A DNA stretch of 60,000 nucleotides from Hydractinia symbiolongicarpus. Its lineage: Eukaryota > Cnidaria > Hydrozoa > Anthoathecata > Hydractiniidae. Below, in pieces: positions 23,635 through 35,153 of the stretch. The number at the start of each line of letters is the position of its first letter. Positions within the stretch are counted from its first letter, which is position 1. The notes below the pieces were generated by a model, which worked only from the letters and a program-made list of their open reading frames with translations, was not told where the DNA came from and did no database searches. Position numbers and translations under genes: made by a program. The DNA lies in the NCBI RefSeq assembly GCF_029227915.1, contig NC_079876.1, positions 18,106,001 through 18,166,000 on the forward strand, given 5' to 3'.

Positions 23635-24312
23635 CAGTTGAACTCATGTAATTCGAACTCCTATAATTCGAAAACTCACTTAATTCGAACAGATTCTGTG
23701 GTCCCCTTAGAATTTACCTTGAAAACCTTGCAAGAAAACTCCTATAATTCGAACCCATGTAATTCGAAAAATCATGTAAATCGAACAGATTTTCCGGTCC
23801 CATCAAGAAATTTTAATCATGTAATTCGAATTTTTGAATTTTTTGAGTTTTTGAAGCTTACCAACTCGATAATTTGCAATCGAATGTTTTTTTTTACATT
23901 CGATTGGAGTTCGTCCACTGCTTTTGGCTTCCATTTCTTATCAAGACAAGATGGACCAATTCCACCCCCATCGCAAAATGAGATTGACGACGCAATCGAG
24001 ACTCTCAAAAAGATGACCCTTTTCGAATTATCGAACGTCATCCCATTGATTCAGAAGATCTCCGAAGAGATTTCCAAGAAACGAGAGCAGAAAATGAAAC
24101 AATCAACAAATCAAAGACTTTTTCGAAAAATTATGAATTTAGTATTTCATTATTCTAACTCGAAAATACAAAAAATAGTTCGAAAGTAAACCTGGGAAAG
24201 ACTTTTTTCATCGAATTAGGTCAAAAATATGAAAACTCATCTAGTTCGAAACTCATGTAATTCGAACAAAATTCTCGGTCCCTTGAGAATTCGAATTACA
24301 TGAGTTCAACTG
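23635..24312 (+). mobile_element. Tigger/pogo-like DNA transposon, deletion derivative
   Basis: A 678-bp element bounded by inverted repeats beginning CAGTTGAACTCATGTAATTC and flanked by TA on both sides (23633-23634, 24313-24314), as expected for Tc1/mariner-superfamily target duplications. CAGTTGA is typical of Tigger termini. The phrase ATGTAATTCGAA recurs many times inside both ends. The interior keeps a plus-strand frame (about 23935-24189) encoding QNEIDDAIETLKKMTLFEL and KKREQKMKQSTNQRLF. That resembles the helical, Lys-rich C terminus of Tigger-type transposases; the catalytic DDE core is missing, so it cannot move by itself. Confidence 0.75.
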
Positions 24313-24314
24313 TA

Positions 24315-25307
24315 TATGAACTGCCAAATTTTCTTACAGCCTGACACTCAGTCTTTATAATAGCCATAATTGTACGAAATGGGTGTCAAATTACTATTTT
24401 CAGAGATCCACAAATCATTGACCTATAATCCGTGGAACTTCCATCCATTGGCTGATAATATATATTTAACAGTTTTAGATAACAGATAACCGAGATGAAA
24501 GTTCCAAATATTTAAGAAACCAGAGCCCTTATATTGGACGGTGACTAAAACTCCGTTAAGCCAAACCTCCTCACCCCACACTTTCAATGCGTTACTTCTA
24601 TTGTTTAAGAAGGATTAAACAAAAAAATAGAAAAACTACCAATCACATTAGAGAATTCTTCAGGCTGGGCGTATGTTAAAGTCTTGAATTACACATACGT
24701 CATATTCATCGAAGAAAAGTCTATGTTTCAATCATTTTAATCATTTCTTGCTTTTGTCATAAATTCTCGGGTTTATTTGCAATTTTAAAAAATATTAATA
24801 AATCTTTTATAAAATCCTGATTTTTTTTTCTAATTCGTAACTTTATTTATTATTAACTTTACTTCTTTATCATTTATAGTAGAGTCAGTCTAGAAAGAAG
24901 TCGTAAGACGATACACCAATAAAGAGACTCATAAAGAAATAAAAATAAATTTATAAACCTTTTGCTTGTTAAATTTTTTTGCCCACCCTGGAAAAAAAAT
25001 TCAAGCTGCTATTCGAACCAAAAGTAACAACACCTACACAAGAATCCATGCAGTGGTGTTATTATTTTATGAAAACGACAAACTAGTTTCCTGTTTGTCA
25101 CATTACACTGTGAGGTTGACGTGTATTGTCTACAATTTCCTTTCTGTGAATAATTCTTCGCGTGAAATAGATGCTACAGTAAACGCAGCCTGAATTTATA
25201 TGTCAGAAGGTATTTCCAGAGCTGCATCATGATGCAAGCTTTCTGCTATTAAAATGCATGTCCTAAGTATTCACCATGCATGACGATTTATCATGCACCA
25301 CTCGAGA
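24315..25307. other. No gene seen
   Basis: AT-rich sequence without a supported frame. A partial mini-Helitron interior (AATTGTACGAAATG) is at about 24370. Confidence 0.4.
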
Positions 25308-25311
25308 TTAA

Positions 25312-25488
25312 CCCTTTCATAACCTGCCACTCACAGGGCGGGGGACCTTGGTTACCAATTTAAAAAGGCTATATTTCAAAATCTAGTGATTCTTGTTGAA
25401 CACTCTAGAAGGTCACAGTTTCTCTGAATGTTCTACAAGATTAAGTAGTTTTAAGGCTACCTTACCCCAGTTTCAGGACAGAAAGGGT
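25312..25488 (+). mobile_element. TTAA-flanked (piggyBac-like) MITE
   Basis: Inverted ends CCCTTTCATAACCTGCC and (reverse) CCCTTTCTGTCC lie next to TTAA on each side (25308-25311 and 25489-25492, with one extra A at the right). TTAA targets with CCCTTT ends are characteristic of piggyBac-class elements. At about 177 bp it has no coding capacity. The match between the arms is short, so the class is tentative. Confidence 0.5.
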
Positions 25489-25492
25489 TTAA

Positions 25493-28400
25493 CATATTTC
25501 TATAAAACGCCCTATTTCTGTAACTTTTTCATAGTTGCTTGACAGATTTAACAGCTATCAAAAATTAGCAAAGATGGCAGCCTAGTTTTCATGTTTAGTC
25601 GCGCAATGAATTGCTGACGTCAGCATGAGAACAAAAATTGCGAAATATTAATGGTTCCATAACAACCTCTTTTAAAGAAGTATGTCTACACATCCTCTGA
25701 AATACACATGCACACTTATCCGAAGGGCGCAAATTAAAAGAAAAACATAGAAGGACCATTTAGTGGCTCCTATTTTAATCAAAGAAAAAAGGAAAATTAT
25801 AGGTCTTTCAATTTTGCCGCCCTTTAGCAATGGGTGTTGGCGGCGCATTAATTTTTTTTTTGCCAATAAATGCAATCTACAATCGTTGTCACAATCGTTG
25901 GCACAAGACAACGAATTTCGAAGTTCGCCACCACGAGTAATTGCGTAGGCTCATTCTATATTAGATTCACACATCTTGAACTTGTCAAAGTTCAGAGTGG
26001 ACTTAGGTTAGTTGGTAAATACAAAATTCTTAAAATGTGCTAATTGTTGCTGACGTCAGCAAGGCTATTAATCACGAATTTCGGGGCCTTCGTGGTCCCC
26101 GACGTGAATTATTTCGGTGTGCGGGCGTGCTAAAGAATGTGACTAGCAACTTTTCAAGCCTTTTTGCCTGGCCTACTTGTGTGCAAAAGTAGCGACTTTG
26201 CAGTCTGCCGGCTGCAGAGTATTGACTATTTGACTGTTTTGTCTATATTTGGATAACGAGTAAAAAACTGCCTTAGTCTCAATATTTTTGTCCACGATTG
26301 TACATTGCAACTCAATTGTAGCGAGCTTAAAGTCAAGCCTTCGAAACACTTAGAAACCAGAAACCAAAAAAAGGAAATTTTTTCCCAAAAGAAATTTAAA
26401 AAAAAAAATTGCTTTTAAAATTTCTCTTTTGCCACAATCTTTGTCATCTCTAAAAATAGTCATACACAGTGCGATCACGTTTCTGTGATATGTCATTATC
26501 CGTAATCAACTGCACAGCAGTCACTTCCAGGTTGACTCAAATTTCAATTTGACCTTAGATAGTGGTCGGAAATGGGTAAATGTGGTATGCTTTTGGTAAA
26601 AGTAAGAAAAACCATTGATGACTAAGAGCATTTAAGTAAACGAAAACTCTGTATGAATATCATTACAATTTTTCAATGTACAAAGTTCAAGAAAATCCAC
26701 TGTACCGGGAATACTGCACACCGGCAGGTGTTAAGATTTGCTACGCAGAAGTAACATATATTTTAGGTTATCTGATTTTAATTCAAGTAATATTTAAAAA
26801 CATTTCTCACTTTATAAGGCCAGTAATGTTTTCATTTAATTAATTAACACGCCACAGAAGACCACCCATTGAAGCGGTATGTAATAAAATAGCACACGTT
26901 GACGTCACATGTTTTGTTATGATTTGCACCAAGTGCGCCATCATAAAGAAGTTGAATAGTAGATACAATTTTATACAATATCCTCTCTAATAAACAACGA
27001 CCATTTTATGTTAAGCTGCAGTTTACTTTATTAGGAAAGTTTTAGCGAATTTGCCTCTAATTTGCGAAAATGACTTCCACGAAATTTAGTGATAACTACC
27101 AATTCGCCAAAAATTGTCTGTGGAACTTCCTCTATTAGCTCATTTGCTTCTTAATGGAAAATATTCGGTTTTAAATTCCGCTTAATTTTACTGCGCTGAT
27201 CAACATATTTGCAACGGGCACACTGGCATTCTTTGTCTTCTTCTAGTAAGCTTACATAACTTTTGTCTTCAAGCAATAAAACTTTAATTGTTAGGAAAAA
27301 GCCGATGTGCATGATATACGAAGACCAAAAGAATAAAATATCACTTCTTGCTGACGTAAGCATTTTTGGGAAATTTAGCAGAGTCTTCCTCCCAAGAAGT
27401 ATGTAATGTATATTTAAGCATTTTTAGAAAATTTAATGCAAAAATATGCCTTCCTTAAAAAATTTTTTTCAGTTCCTTCACATATTTAGTTCCTTTACAG
27501 AGTATGTGATCCTAAATTGTTCGCCCCACCTTGTACCCAGGACGTCTTGAAAGGGTGTTACAACAATTATCAAAAGTTGTTATCAGCAAACAATTGGTTA
27601 TCAGCGGAATAAAAATTGTACCTGCGAAGTATTTTAAGACATGATGTCTTTAAAAAAATGGCGAAATAAAGATCACAAAAAAATTGATCAATTGTAATTT
27701 TTTTCTCACAGAGTGAAAGAGAGAGCGACTACAATCGCAAGAATGAAAAGAAATAAGAACGCCTAAAAACTATAACAATTCCTTATTCAAAGTGTACTTC
27801 TGCTTTATTAAAAAAAAACTTTTTATTCGAAAAGGAGTTGATAAAATTTTAAGTCAAAGTCAAAATCAAAAAGGCTTATGCTTGATTATCGTGAAAAAGG
27901 AAACAAACTAACAGATATAATAACATCAAAGAAAGATAGATAGGGAGGGTTCTATTGAATGGTTTGGAATTATTTCATGGGATAAGGGAGTAAAAAAGTT
28001 TAGAAACATTTGATCCTTTAGCACCAAAAAATTTTTCATCCGAATTAATACAAAAGGTAATTCTTTTCAACTTGCAGTACTATGAAGTTATACCTTGTGA
28101 TTAAATAATTAATAATTAATAATAATATATAATAATAATAATCAAGAATACACCAAAGCGAGTAGAATCTTAGGACTTTTATAACCTGCTAAATGTGTAA
28201 GTTTTGTTATGTATTAAAACCCACAACTGTCAGTACTATTTTATATTTTTTATAAAATGGATAAATATATATTTAGTAATTAATAAATAGAGCCGTTAAT
28301 ATATATACCGGTATATGCAAATTAAACAATATGCGTAAAAAATCGCAATGCAGCGTGTAAACACTTAAAACAATTATATCATGCAGATACTGATATTCTA

Positions 28401-28771
28401 CACATGTAAAAATTTCGTACCGTTTTAGCTGGGTCACACTGATTCTCAACATTTTTTATCAGATTCTGAATGGTTAGTTTTTGTATCAGAAGGTCTTTTT
28501 AATCATGTACACGATAATGATAGAGATTTCTGCGGAGATATGGTCAAGAAATTTCATACAAATTCATTATAAAAATTATTACCAAGAAAATCACACATGA
28601 AATATAATGATAAATAGTTCACAAGTTCCAAACCATTTTTCACTAACAGATGAAAGTCCACTTTTCCTTTATCCTTCTAGCTTTCCTCTCCATCTACAAT
28701 AAAAATTATAATATTTGCATTTTACATTACCAAACTCGTGACGTTCCGTGTTCAAAATTAGTAAATTTATA
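25493..28771. other. Repeat-containing gap; one weak coding candidate
   Basis: TGCTGACGTCAGCA, a perfect palindrome, occurs near 25613 and 26047, each beside other dispersed-repeat phrases. A minus-strand frame at 27151-27303 starting MHIGFFLTIKVLLLED and containing CQCARCKYVDQRSKIKR then a stop looks protein-like, perhaps a terminal exon, but no family or partner exon was found. An AT-rich (AATAATT)n stretch covers 28105-28145. Confidence 0.35.
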
Positions 28772-28912
28772 TCTATATTATACCCGTGTACGTCTGTCTG
28801 TCTGTCTGTCTGTCACGCAAAATGGTAGCTTAGCTGTGCAATAGCGAGACTCACGAAATGCAGTATAAAAAGGACGGGCGAACCCGTGGATTTTCCACGG
28901 GTTAACGACTAG
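28772..28912 (+). mobile_element. Complete mini-Helitron (141 bp)
   Basis: Begins TCTATATTATACCCGTG directly after A and ends with the hairpin CCCGTGGA-TTT-TCCACGGG (28883-28901), then TTAACGA and CTAG, directly before T. This matches non-autonomous Helitrons: 5' TC, 3' hairpin and CTRR, insertion between A and T with no target duplication. A (GTCT)n run at 28793-28813 lies inside. It encodes nothing. Confidence 0.75.
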
Positions 28913-29017
28913 TTATGTGAATTATGTGAATTAAAGAAAAAGGAGGAACGAAACCGTTATTTTTTTCTTCAAGACTCTTTATTCATTTTTCCAATTAATT
29001 CTTACCGTTTATTGTTT

Positions 29018-32000
29018 TCACGTCACTAAGGATATGGTTAGTTTTAATTAATGCCTAATTATTTACAAAAAATGATGTGACTTGTGGGACGGGTTAAGAT
29101 TTAGAAAATCATTATAAACAAACAAAAAAATTTGCTGTAAAAAGGTTACTGAGAAAAAACTTACGCTCATACTCAATATCCTCGACTAGTGTTTTGTAAT
29201 CTAGGAACAATAAAAGTGATCTCAACCGTGACCAAGTCTTCTTCTCCTTCTTTTCTTTCATATCCCATTTTTTTAGTACTTTTAGTAATTTCTTGGACGG
29301 TTCCTCTGTTCCTCTCAAAATCTCGGAAGCAACTTCATAATCAAGCAGAAAGTGAGCCACCAAACGATAGGATGATGGGCATTCAGAAATTGATTGGAAA
29401 ATACGTAACTTATCTTTTCTTTCTTCAAAATTAACCTTAACATCTGAATCTAAAAAATATGCCATGAATTACAACTAACAAAATATGTAATCCGGGTCGC
29501 TACTTAGTGCTAGGGATGTACGAAACAGTATTGTCCGGATATGTAAAACGGGATAACCGCGAATTTCCACGGTCTAACGGCTAGTCGTACTATATTTTTA
29601 ATATCAAAAACCCTATGCCTTCGTAGGACTTTTTGTCAATAAATGCTTGCCCTATCATCTGGAAGCTGCTTATTTTTTTTTTCCAGAATCAAAAAACAAG
29701 TCATAAAAAAATTAACAATTCATATACAAACAAGACGTATGATATACGCAAACAACCTCGCGAATAAAGTTTAAAAAAAGCTGTCTATCAAATTGGGATT
29801 TTTGTTACGAAGTTAGATACGACATATTATACTATTCAGATACGCAATAATATTTGTTACACACTTATTTTTCAAAATTGATTTGTGAGACCTTCCTGAA
29901 CGGAAAATTCCTCTAACTTTTAATTTTCGATGGGTCCGTCTTGGGTGAACCGATTGACAGGAAGAAGAAAGACCACAAACCCACAAACCCCAAAATTTGC
30001 GAAATTCATTAATTCAGTTAATTCTGCCTACATTCACTTTAAAAAGTTTGGTGGAAACACCTCTATTTACTAGTTAGTTACACAAGTGTTTTGAACACTT
30101 GTCTTATCTTTTTAAAAAAGAAAAAAGAAAAAAAAGTAAAAATAGTTACCAAGATGAGATTCGAACACACGACGACTCCCGTGTCGGTGCTCAGAGAGGC
30201 AAAAATTTCCATTCTTGTAGGACACATTTGCGTTTTAATACAAGCTCACGAGCTTGTAACAAAGCGAAGGATATGTTACATTAATTTTGCAATAATTGTA
30301 TATTAGACCTTTGAGGACACAGTAAAAAATTAAAAATTAAAAAGAACTCTTCTTATAGTATTTTGCTAACTTTGCCTTCTTGCTTAATTATTTAGTACGG
30401 TATAAGCAGCTACCATCTTTGGCTCACAGACGAAAAGATGAGGATTATAAAATAGATAAGCTATGAATGAACAAGTACCAATAGAAAATAAGATATGTAA
30501 AAGAAAGTTACTAATATTTTATTTACCTTTCCAAGGGAACGCTGTAAATGGCGACATCGCTATCTCTTTTTCACTAATGTGTAATCCAGGCAACTTACTT
30601 TTTATCACAGCGTCATTTAACTCCTTCAAAGGATTCACACAACGATCGACAAAAAACTTTCTACAAATCGCCTCAAGCAATGGATAATCATACTGATTAG
30701 CTTGATGAAATATTACTTCCACTTTCTGGTCATAATCTAACAACTCATTCGCAATTAGTTCTTCTTCTTTGCCTACTAATTTCATTTGGGCTTGATAAGC
30801 TATCATGCGTCGTCTTTCGTCTTCAACTACATATGTATCTAGAAACAATACATCTTGAGCATGATCTGGTCCAGAACTTTCTGTCTCGTTGAATATTATT
30901 TATATCTCTCCAAAAATTAGTACTCTTTTTTTATCTTATTTATATTTTGACATATCTGCGAGAAAAAATTTATAAAAAGGGCAAAATGTAAAAGAAGATA
31001 AACAAAAAACAAGAACATGGATTATAAATAATCTAGTGGCACTCACATTCACCAGTTTTTAAAAAATTTAAAACTTCGTTGCATGTGACACCACAGTTAT
31101 ATCCCTCCGAAGACGCTCCAGCTTTATGTATAGCAAGCAACTTAAAATCTCGCAAAACAGGACTACCAGACGCTCCTGGAAGAGTATCAGCTTTATACCG
31201 AATATCTGGCATTACCACCTCGAGTAGTTTTTCCTGTGAAAACTTCTTACTGCGCCCTCCTGCATGCTGAAAAATCAAAACGATATCTTCTGCTTTTGGT
31301 GATTCACTTTCAACAAATGGAATAGGTTTGATGTCTACTTCAGTATCTATTTCTTCATTATTGCATGCAATGATTGAAAAATCCAGTTCCTAGGATACAG
31401 AATCTGTTATTAATACTCGTGAAAGCTGGGCCCTTTATTTAGCCATGTCTTATTTAATGAATACTATTTTGAAATTTTTAGCGTCCTAAGAAACACACTC
31501 AACCTATAACTTTACCAATGTCTCAGTTAAAGTATACCTGGGCTCTCCAATGCCACTTTAACTCCTTACAATGATTCCTCAAAGCAAGCGAACAACCTTA
31601 AATCTCACAAAATACTGAAATTGAGCGAAAAATAGGTATTGACTATTAAAACTCCTGCATACTGAAAATGAAAGTACCTTGTGTGTACGAAATAGTTCTT
31701 TGGGTTTCAAATAATAACTCTTCTCAGGCAATACGTCCCCATTATAATCGAAATAAACTCTCGCTTGTTCAGCCTCGTCTTCTGTTTCAATAACATGGTT
31801 GTTTGTTACAATAACTTTCCAGTCTTTTCCATCAATGGTAATGCTTGAGTAGAAACCAGTTCCGCGACTACAAATAAAAATTCGAAATGTTTACACGAAA
31901 CAAATCTGTTACTTCCATTGTGTGCATAACATTTGGCAAAAAAAATCGTTTGACAAAAATTAAAGTTCAGTTTTAAGACCGTCAAGAAAGCTTTATGGCA

Positions 32001-35000
32001 TTCCATAATTTTGTTCCTAGGACTTCTTTGGCCCTTGTGAAATGGATTCTTGTTCATTTTCCATCATAATCTAAAAAACTAGCACATCCTTGGCACGAAG
32101 AATGTTAACCTGTTATCATCAAGCAAATTTATAAGTTAATAAGCAATTAAGAAAGCAACGGGAAAGTTCTTTCTACTTGCTCGCTTCTTTGCTTTCATTA
32201 TACTTAAGGTCAACTGTCTTTGCTCATTACATGACTTCAATGTTCGCAAGAGTGAGGACTTGAACATAACATTTAACTTTAAGTTTACAAGTTCAATTCG
32301 CTACCGCTAATCTGTCCTTGCTTTTATTATCATGTCCTTTTGCAGTGTAGTATACGACTGTTACAGCGCGACGTCAATGCATTTAGACTGACGTTAATGT
32401 GTTTAATAAGGTTGGTGAAGCCATTGCATTGCAGTTGTAACTTTAAGGCTAAATAACTTGAAAATAAGGCGTCGGTCATTGCTTACTGCGCAGGTAACTA
32501 AGGACCACCCGGGAGCAATTTGGGTAACTTTTCCTGTCCGTTTCAAAATAAACGTGTTGATGACGTCATCAATAAAAAATTAACCACAATATTTCCGTAA
32601 CCGTTTGTCATAAATTTGATCCTGTACATTTTCTTGATCAGCTTTCAAGATCTATACGATCAAGGCAACGGGTATACGAATTTCTAAATTATTTTTTTTT
32701 GTACTCTGAGGGGACTTTGCTAACGTCAGCAATTTTTATAAACCTTTATATTTCCTTAACCGTTCGTCAAAAGTACATGATCCTATACATTTTCTTCATA
32801 AGCGTTTCGAGCTTTGTACATTAAATTATTAATTAATAAACAATCAACAATTTTTGTATTTCCTTACCTCTTACCCACTTCGATAAGACAGACTGCTCTC
32901 AAACGTTCCTCAAATATGTTTGGGTTATGTAAATCGTCTCCTTTTTTATGTCCACTTTCCTTTACTTTAACTGTATGCAAAACAAAATATTTCAGCAGCA
33001 GCAAAAACAATAACTACATCAACAACAACAAAAACAGCAACAAAAACAACAACAATAACAACAACAACAATAACAACAACAACAACAACAATGCCACTCA
33101 CTTGTTTTCCCCGTGTCCTCTAAGTGAGTACCAGTTTTTAAGAACCTTAAAATCTCGTTAATTTTTGTTCCAAAATTTGAATTACTATCTTCGTCATATC
33201 CTCTATGAAGACCAATTAAATTGAAATCTCGAAGCACAGGGCTACCAGATGACCCGCCTTGTGTATCAGCATAATAGAATATTGTTGTCAGGTTCATCCC
33301 AGCGACTATTTGAGTTGCAACTTTCTTGGAAGAACCTTTTGGATGTTGAAATATGGTAACAACATTGTTTACCTCAACGGGTGTGCAGTTAGTGAATGGA
33401 ATAGCATCAATGTCATCGAGCTCGTCGATGTAAATGATGGCAAAATCAAGTATCTAAAAGATGATATATCTTTACTTTTTTAACCAAACACATCTAACTA
33501 ACAAACCTTTCCGAAGTCGAAATTTTGTTTAAAATATGTAGGTTAAATCAGCTCTAAGAGAAATGTTAGAGAAGTGATAAAGACTGTCTTGCGTTAATAG
33601 AGCGCTCATTAAGATTTTTTGGGCATGCATTTTTTTGCGTGGAAGGGTCAAGTTTCATGGGAAGAGTATGATAAATGGAAGCAAAAACAGAAACGATTTT
33701 TGTCGTATCTTTGTCTAAGTCATTTTTTAAGTAAACCAATATTAGTGTGAAAAGACATTTGAAAGAAAAGGTTTACCTCGTCTTTTTTAAATAAAATATC
33801 TGGTCTTAATTTGTAAAACTTGTCAGGCAAATATCCATCATAACCAAAATAGATGTTAGCTTTTTCTGCAATTTCATTGGTGGAAATAACATGGTGGTTT
33901 GTCACAATTGCTGTGTATATTTTCCCTTCGATTCTTATACGTACGTAAAAACCGGTTCCAAACCTAAAATGAAAAACGCTATCGTAAACACATTAATTTT
34001 AGCTACCCCTGAGGTAATTCTTCTCTAAAACACAGCTGATTTTTTTCAATATTGAAATATGAAAACAACGGGCAATGAATTATAAAATACAGCTCAAAGT
34101 GCACAATTAGGATTCACACAATATTTCAGAACAAAAACAACAGAAAAAAATGGTAAAACGACGAAAGCTAATCTTTTGATTTAAAAAAGTCTAAGAAGTT
34201 CGGATCTAAAACTTGTAAAATTAGACTAAGTTTGTATTGTGAAAAAACTGTTTTAGACAACACCCGTTGTCCTTTTAAAAACATGCTTTTAACCCCCCCC
34301 CCCCCCCCCCTTTCTCTACCATTCCTTCACTAAAAAGCTCTTGATTAAATTCTTCCAGGTATCTCAAAGTAATAACAAAATCTTACTGCACACTTTTTTC
34401 ATCAACTGGATATTCAATATAACAAACTGCATCGGAACGTTTTTGAAACAAAGCTGGACTTGTTAACTCGCCGTTTTCGCCTAATATTTCTTCTTTCGAT
34501 TCTGCAAGTGTAAAAAAAAATTAAGAAAATAAATTAAATAAAAATAGATTTTCCTGTTCAAATAATAAAATAGGTTTACTGAATGAGATTCAAACTAAAG
34601 GACGTTTAAAAGGAGTGAAGTGCTTCACGCTGTACGCAGCTCCATTGTCCAATTTTCTTTGTGCCTTCATTTTGTTAGTGCCTTCATTTTGTTAGTGCCT
34701 TCATTTTGTTAGTGCCTTCATTTTGTTAGTGCCTTCATTTTGTTAGTGCCTTCATTTTGCAAAATATATACTTAACACCATTGTAAAAGATTGTCTAAAA
34801 TTATTTTCACAGTTTTTTTCACTTCTTTTTCTATTGAAACATTTGCATACAAACCCGGGTGAATTTCAGTGCATGGTCCGAGAAAACAAAGCAGCTAATT
34901 ATCAATTAATTAATAGCTAATGAGATTCGAGCGACCAAGAGTGGCCTAATGAAGATCAGCGTTAAGTCTAATTGATGGAGAGTAAAACACTATACTAAAT

Positions 35001-35153
35001 AAAATGATATCAGCTCGTCATATTTAGGAAGTTGCAAGCAGTCCACACGAACATTCTTGTTTGCAACAGCTGTTAATTTGGGCACAGGCACGATTCTGTG
35101 CGAGGGGTGACAAATATAGGAAAAAAATTACCGTGTCTTCCATGGCCTGCCAT
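29018..35153 (-). CDS. Tandem trypsin-like protease domains plus C-terminal death-fold-like domain
   Basis: Proposed exons: 35132-35153, 34387-34501, 33777-33963, 33102-33453, 32868-32970, 31678-31867, 31053-31389, 30527-30880, 29165-29449 and a last coding scrap 29018-29025; phases join, giving about 650 residues. Domain 1 (about 25-225): GTGFYV, His in TNHHVI (H70), Asp in LDFAI (D111), Ser in GGSSGSPV (S177). Domain 2 (about 245-433): GTGFYS, His in TNNHVI (H284), Asp in LDFSI (D326), Ser in GASGSPV (S397). Both triads look intact. A helical linker (436-553) follows, then a helical domain with LVAHFLLDYEVA and WSRLRSLLLFLDYKTLVEDI that fits the death-domain pattern. No signal peptide, so probably cytoplasmic. 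The protease type resembles HtrA/FAM111-like Trypsin_2 domains. The tail exon and the 31053/30880 junction are the least certain. Confidence 0.8.
29165..29449 (-). CDS. Death-fold-like C-terminal exon of the trypsin/death gene
   Basis: Acceptor TTTTTTAG precedes 29449 and leaves two bases that complete a codon from the exon ending at 30527. The encoded 95 residues form regular amphipathic helices: KLRIFQSISECPSSYRLVAH, EVASEIL, KKLLKVLKKWDMKEKKEKKT, WSRLRSLLLFLDY and LVEDIEYE. The spacing of the Trp after the fourth helix and the L-x3-L/L-V-x2-I end follow the death-domain layout. The donor GTAAGT at 29164 is strong, so reading on to the stop at 29112-29114 is an alternative only if the intron is retained. 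Confidence 0.6.
29490..29584 (+). mobile_element. Degenerate mini-Helitron 3' part
   Basis: Shares CCGGGTCGCTA and GTGCTA phrases with the stretch after 23250, then has a decayed hairpin (CCGCGAATTTCCACGG), TCTAACGG and CTAG followed by T. It is directly upstream of the death-fold exon of the neighbouring gene, within its intron. Confidence 0.5.
30100..30260 (-). mobile_element. tRNA-like SINE head, degenerate
   Basis: On the minus strand, GCCTCTCTGAGCACCGACAC is followed by a good B box (GTGTTCGAATCTCATCTTGG). No acceptor-stem partner is visible, so it is not a working tRNA gene. It lies in the intron between the linker and death-fold exons. Confidence 0.4.
32545..32825 (+). repeat. Two adjacent copies of the GTCAAAAGTACATGATCC dispersed repeat
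   Basis: Copy one (about 32545-32660) reads ATTTCCGTAACCGTTTGTC then TTGATCCTGTACATTTTC. Copy two (about 32700-32825) reads GCTAACGTCAGCAATTTTTA, ATTTCCTTAACCGTTCGTC and CATGATCCTATACATTTTC. The same phrases recur near 17740, 54320 (reverse) and 56240. Confidence 0.6.
32990..33091 (+). repeat. (CAA)n microsatellite
   Basis: An almost pure CAA/AACAAC tract just inside the intron after protease-domain-1 exon 4; the donor at 33101 is 10 bp from it. Confidence 0.9.
34291..34310 (+). repeat. Poly(C) run
   Basis: About 20 consecutive C residues in an intron of the trypsin/death gene. Length at such runs is unreliable in many assemblies. Confidence 0.8.
34655..34758 (+). repeat. 17-bp tandem repeat, about six copies
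   Basis: Unit TTCATTTTGTTAGTGCC repeated head to tail with almost no change. It lies in intron 1 of the trypsin/death gene. Confidence 0.9.

Noticed and set aside
29112-29164. Extended C terminus of the death-fold exon up to the stop at 29112
   Set aside because: A strong GTAAGT donor at 29164 and an in-phase acceptor at 29026 favour splicing; kept only as an alternative.
30091-30306. tRNA gene on the minus strand
   Set aside because: A good B box is present but no acceptor stem closes; scored as a SINE head.
32990-33161. Asn-rich frame on the plus strand
   Set aside because: It is translation of the (CAA)n microsatellite antisense to the trypsin/death gene.
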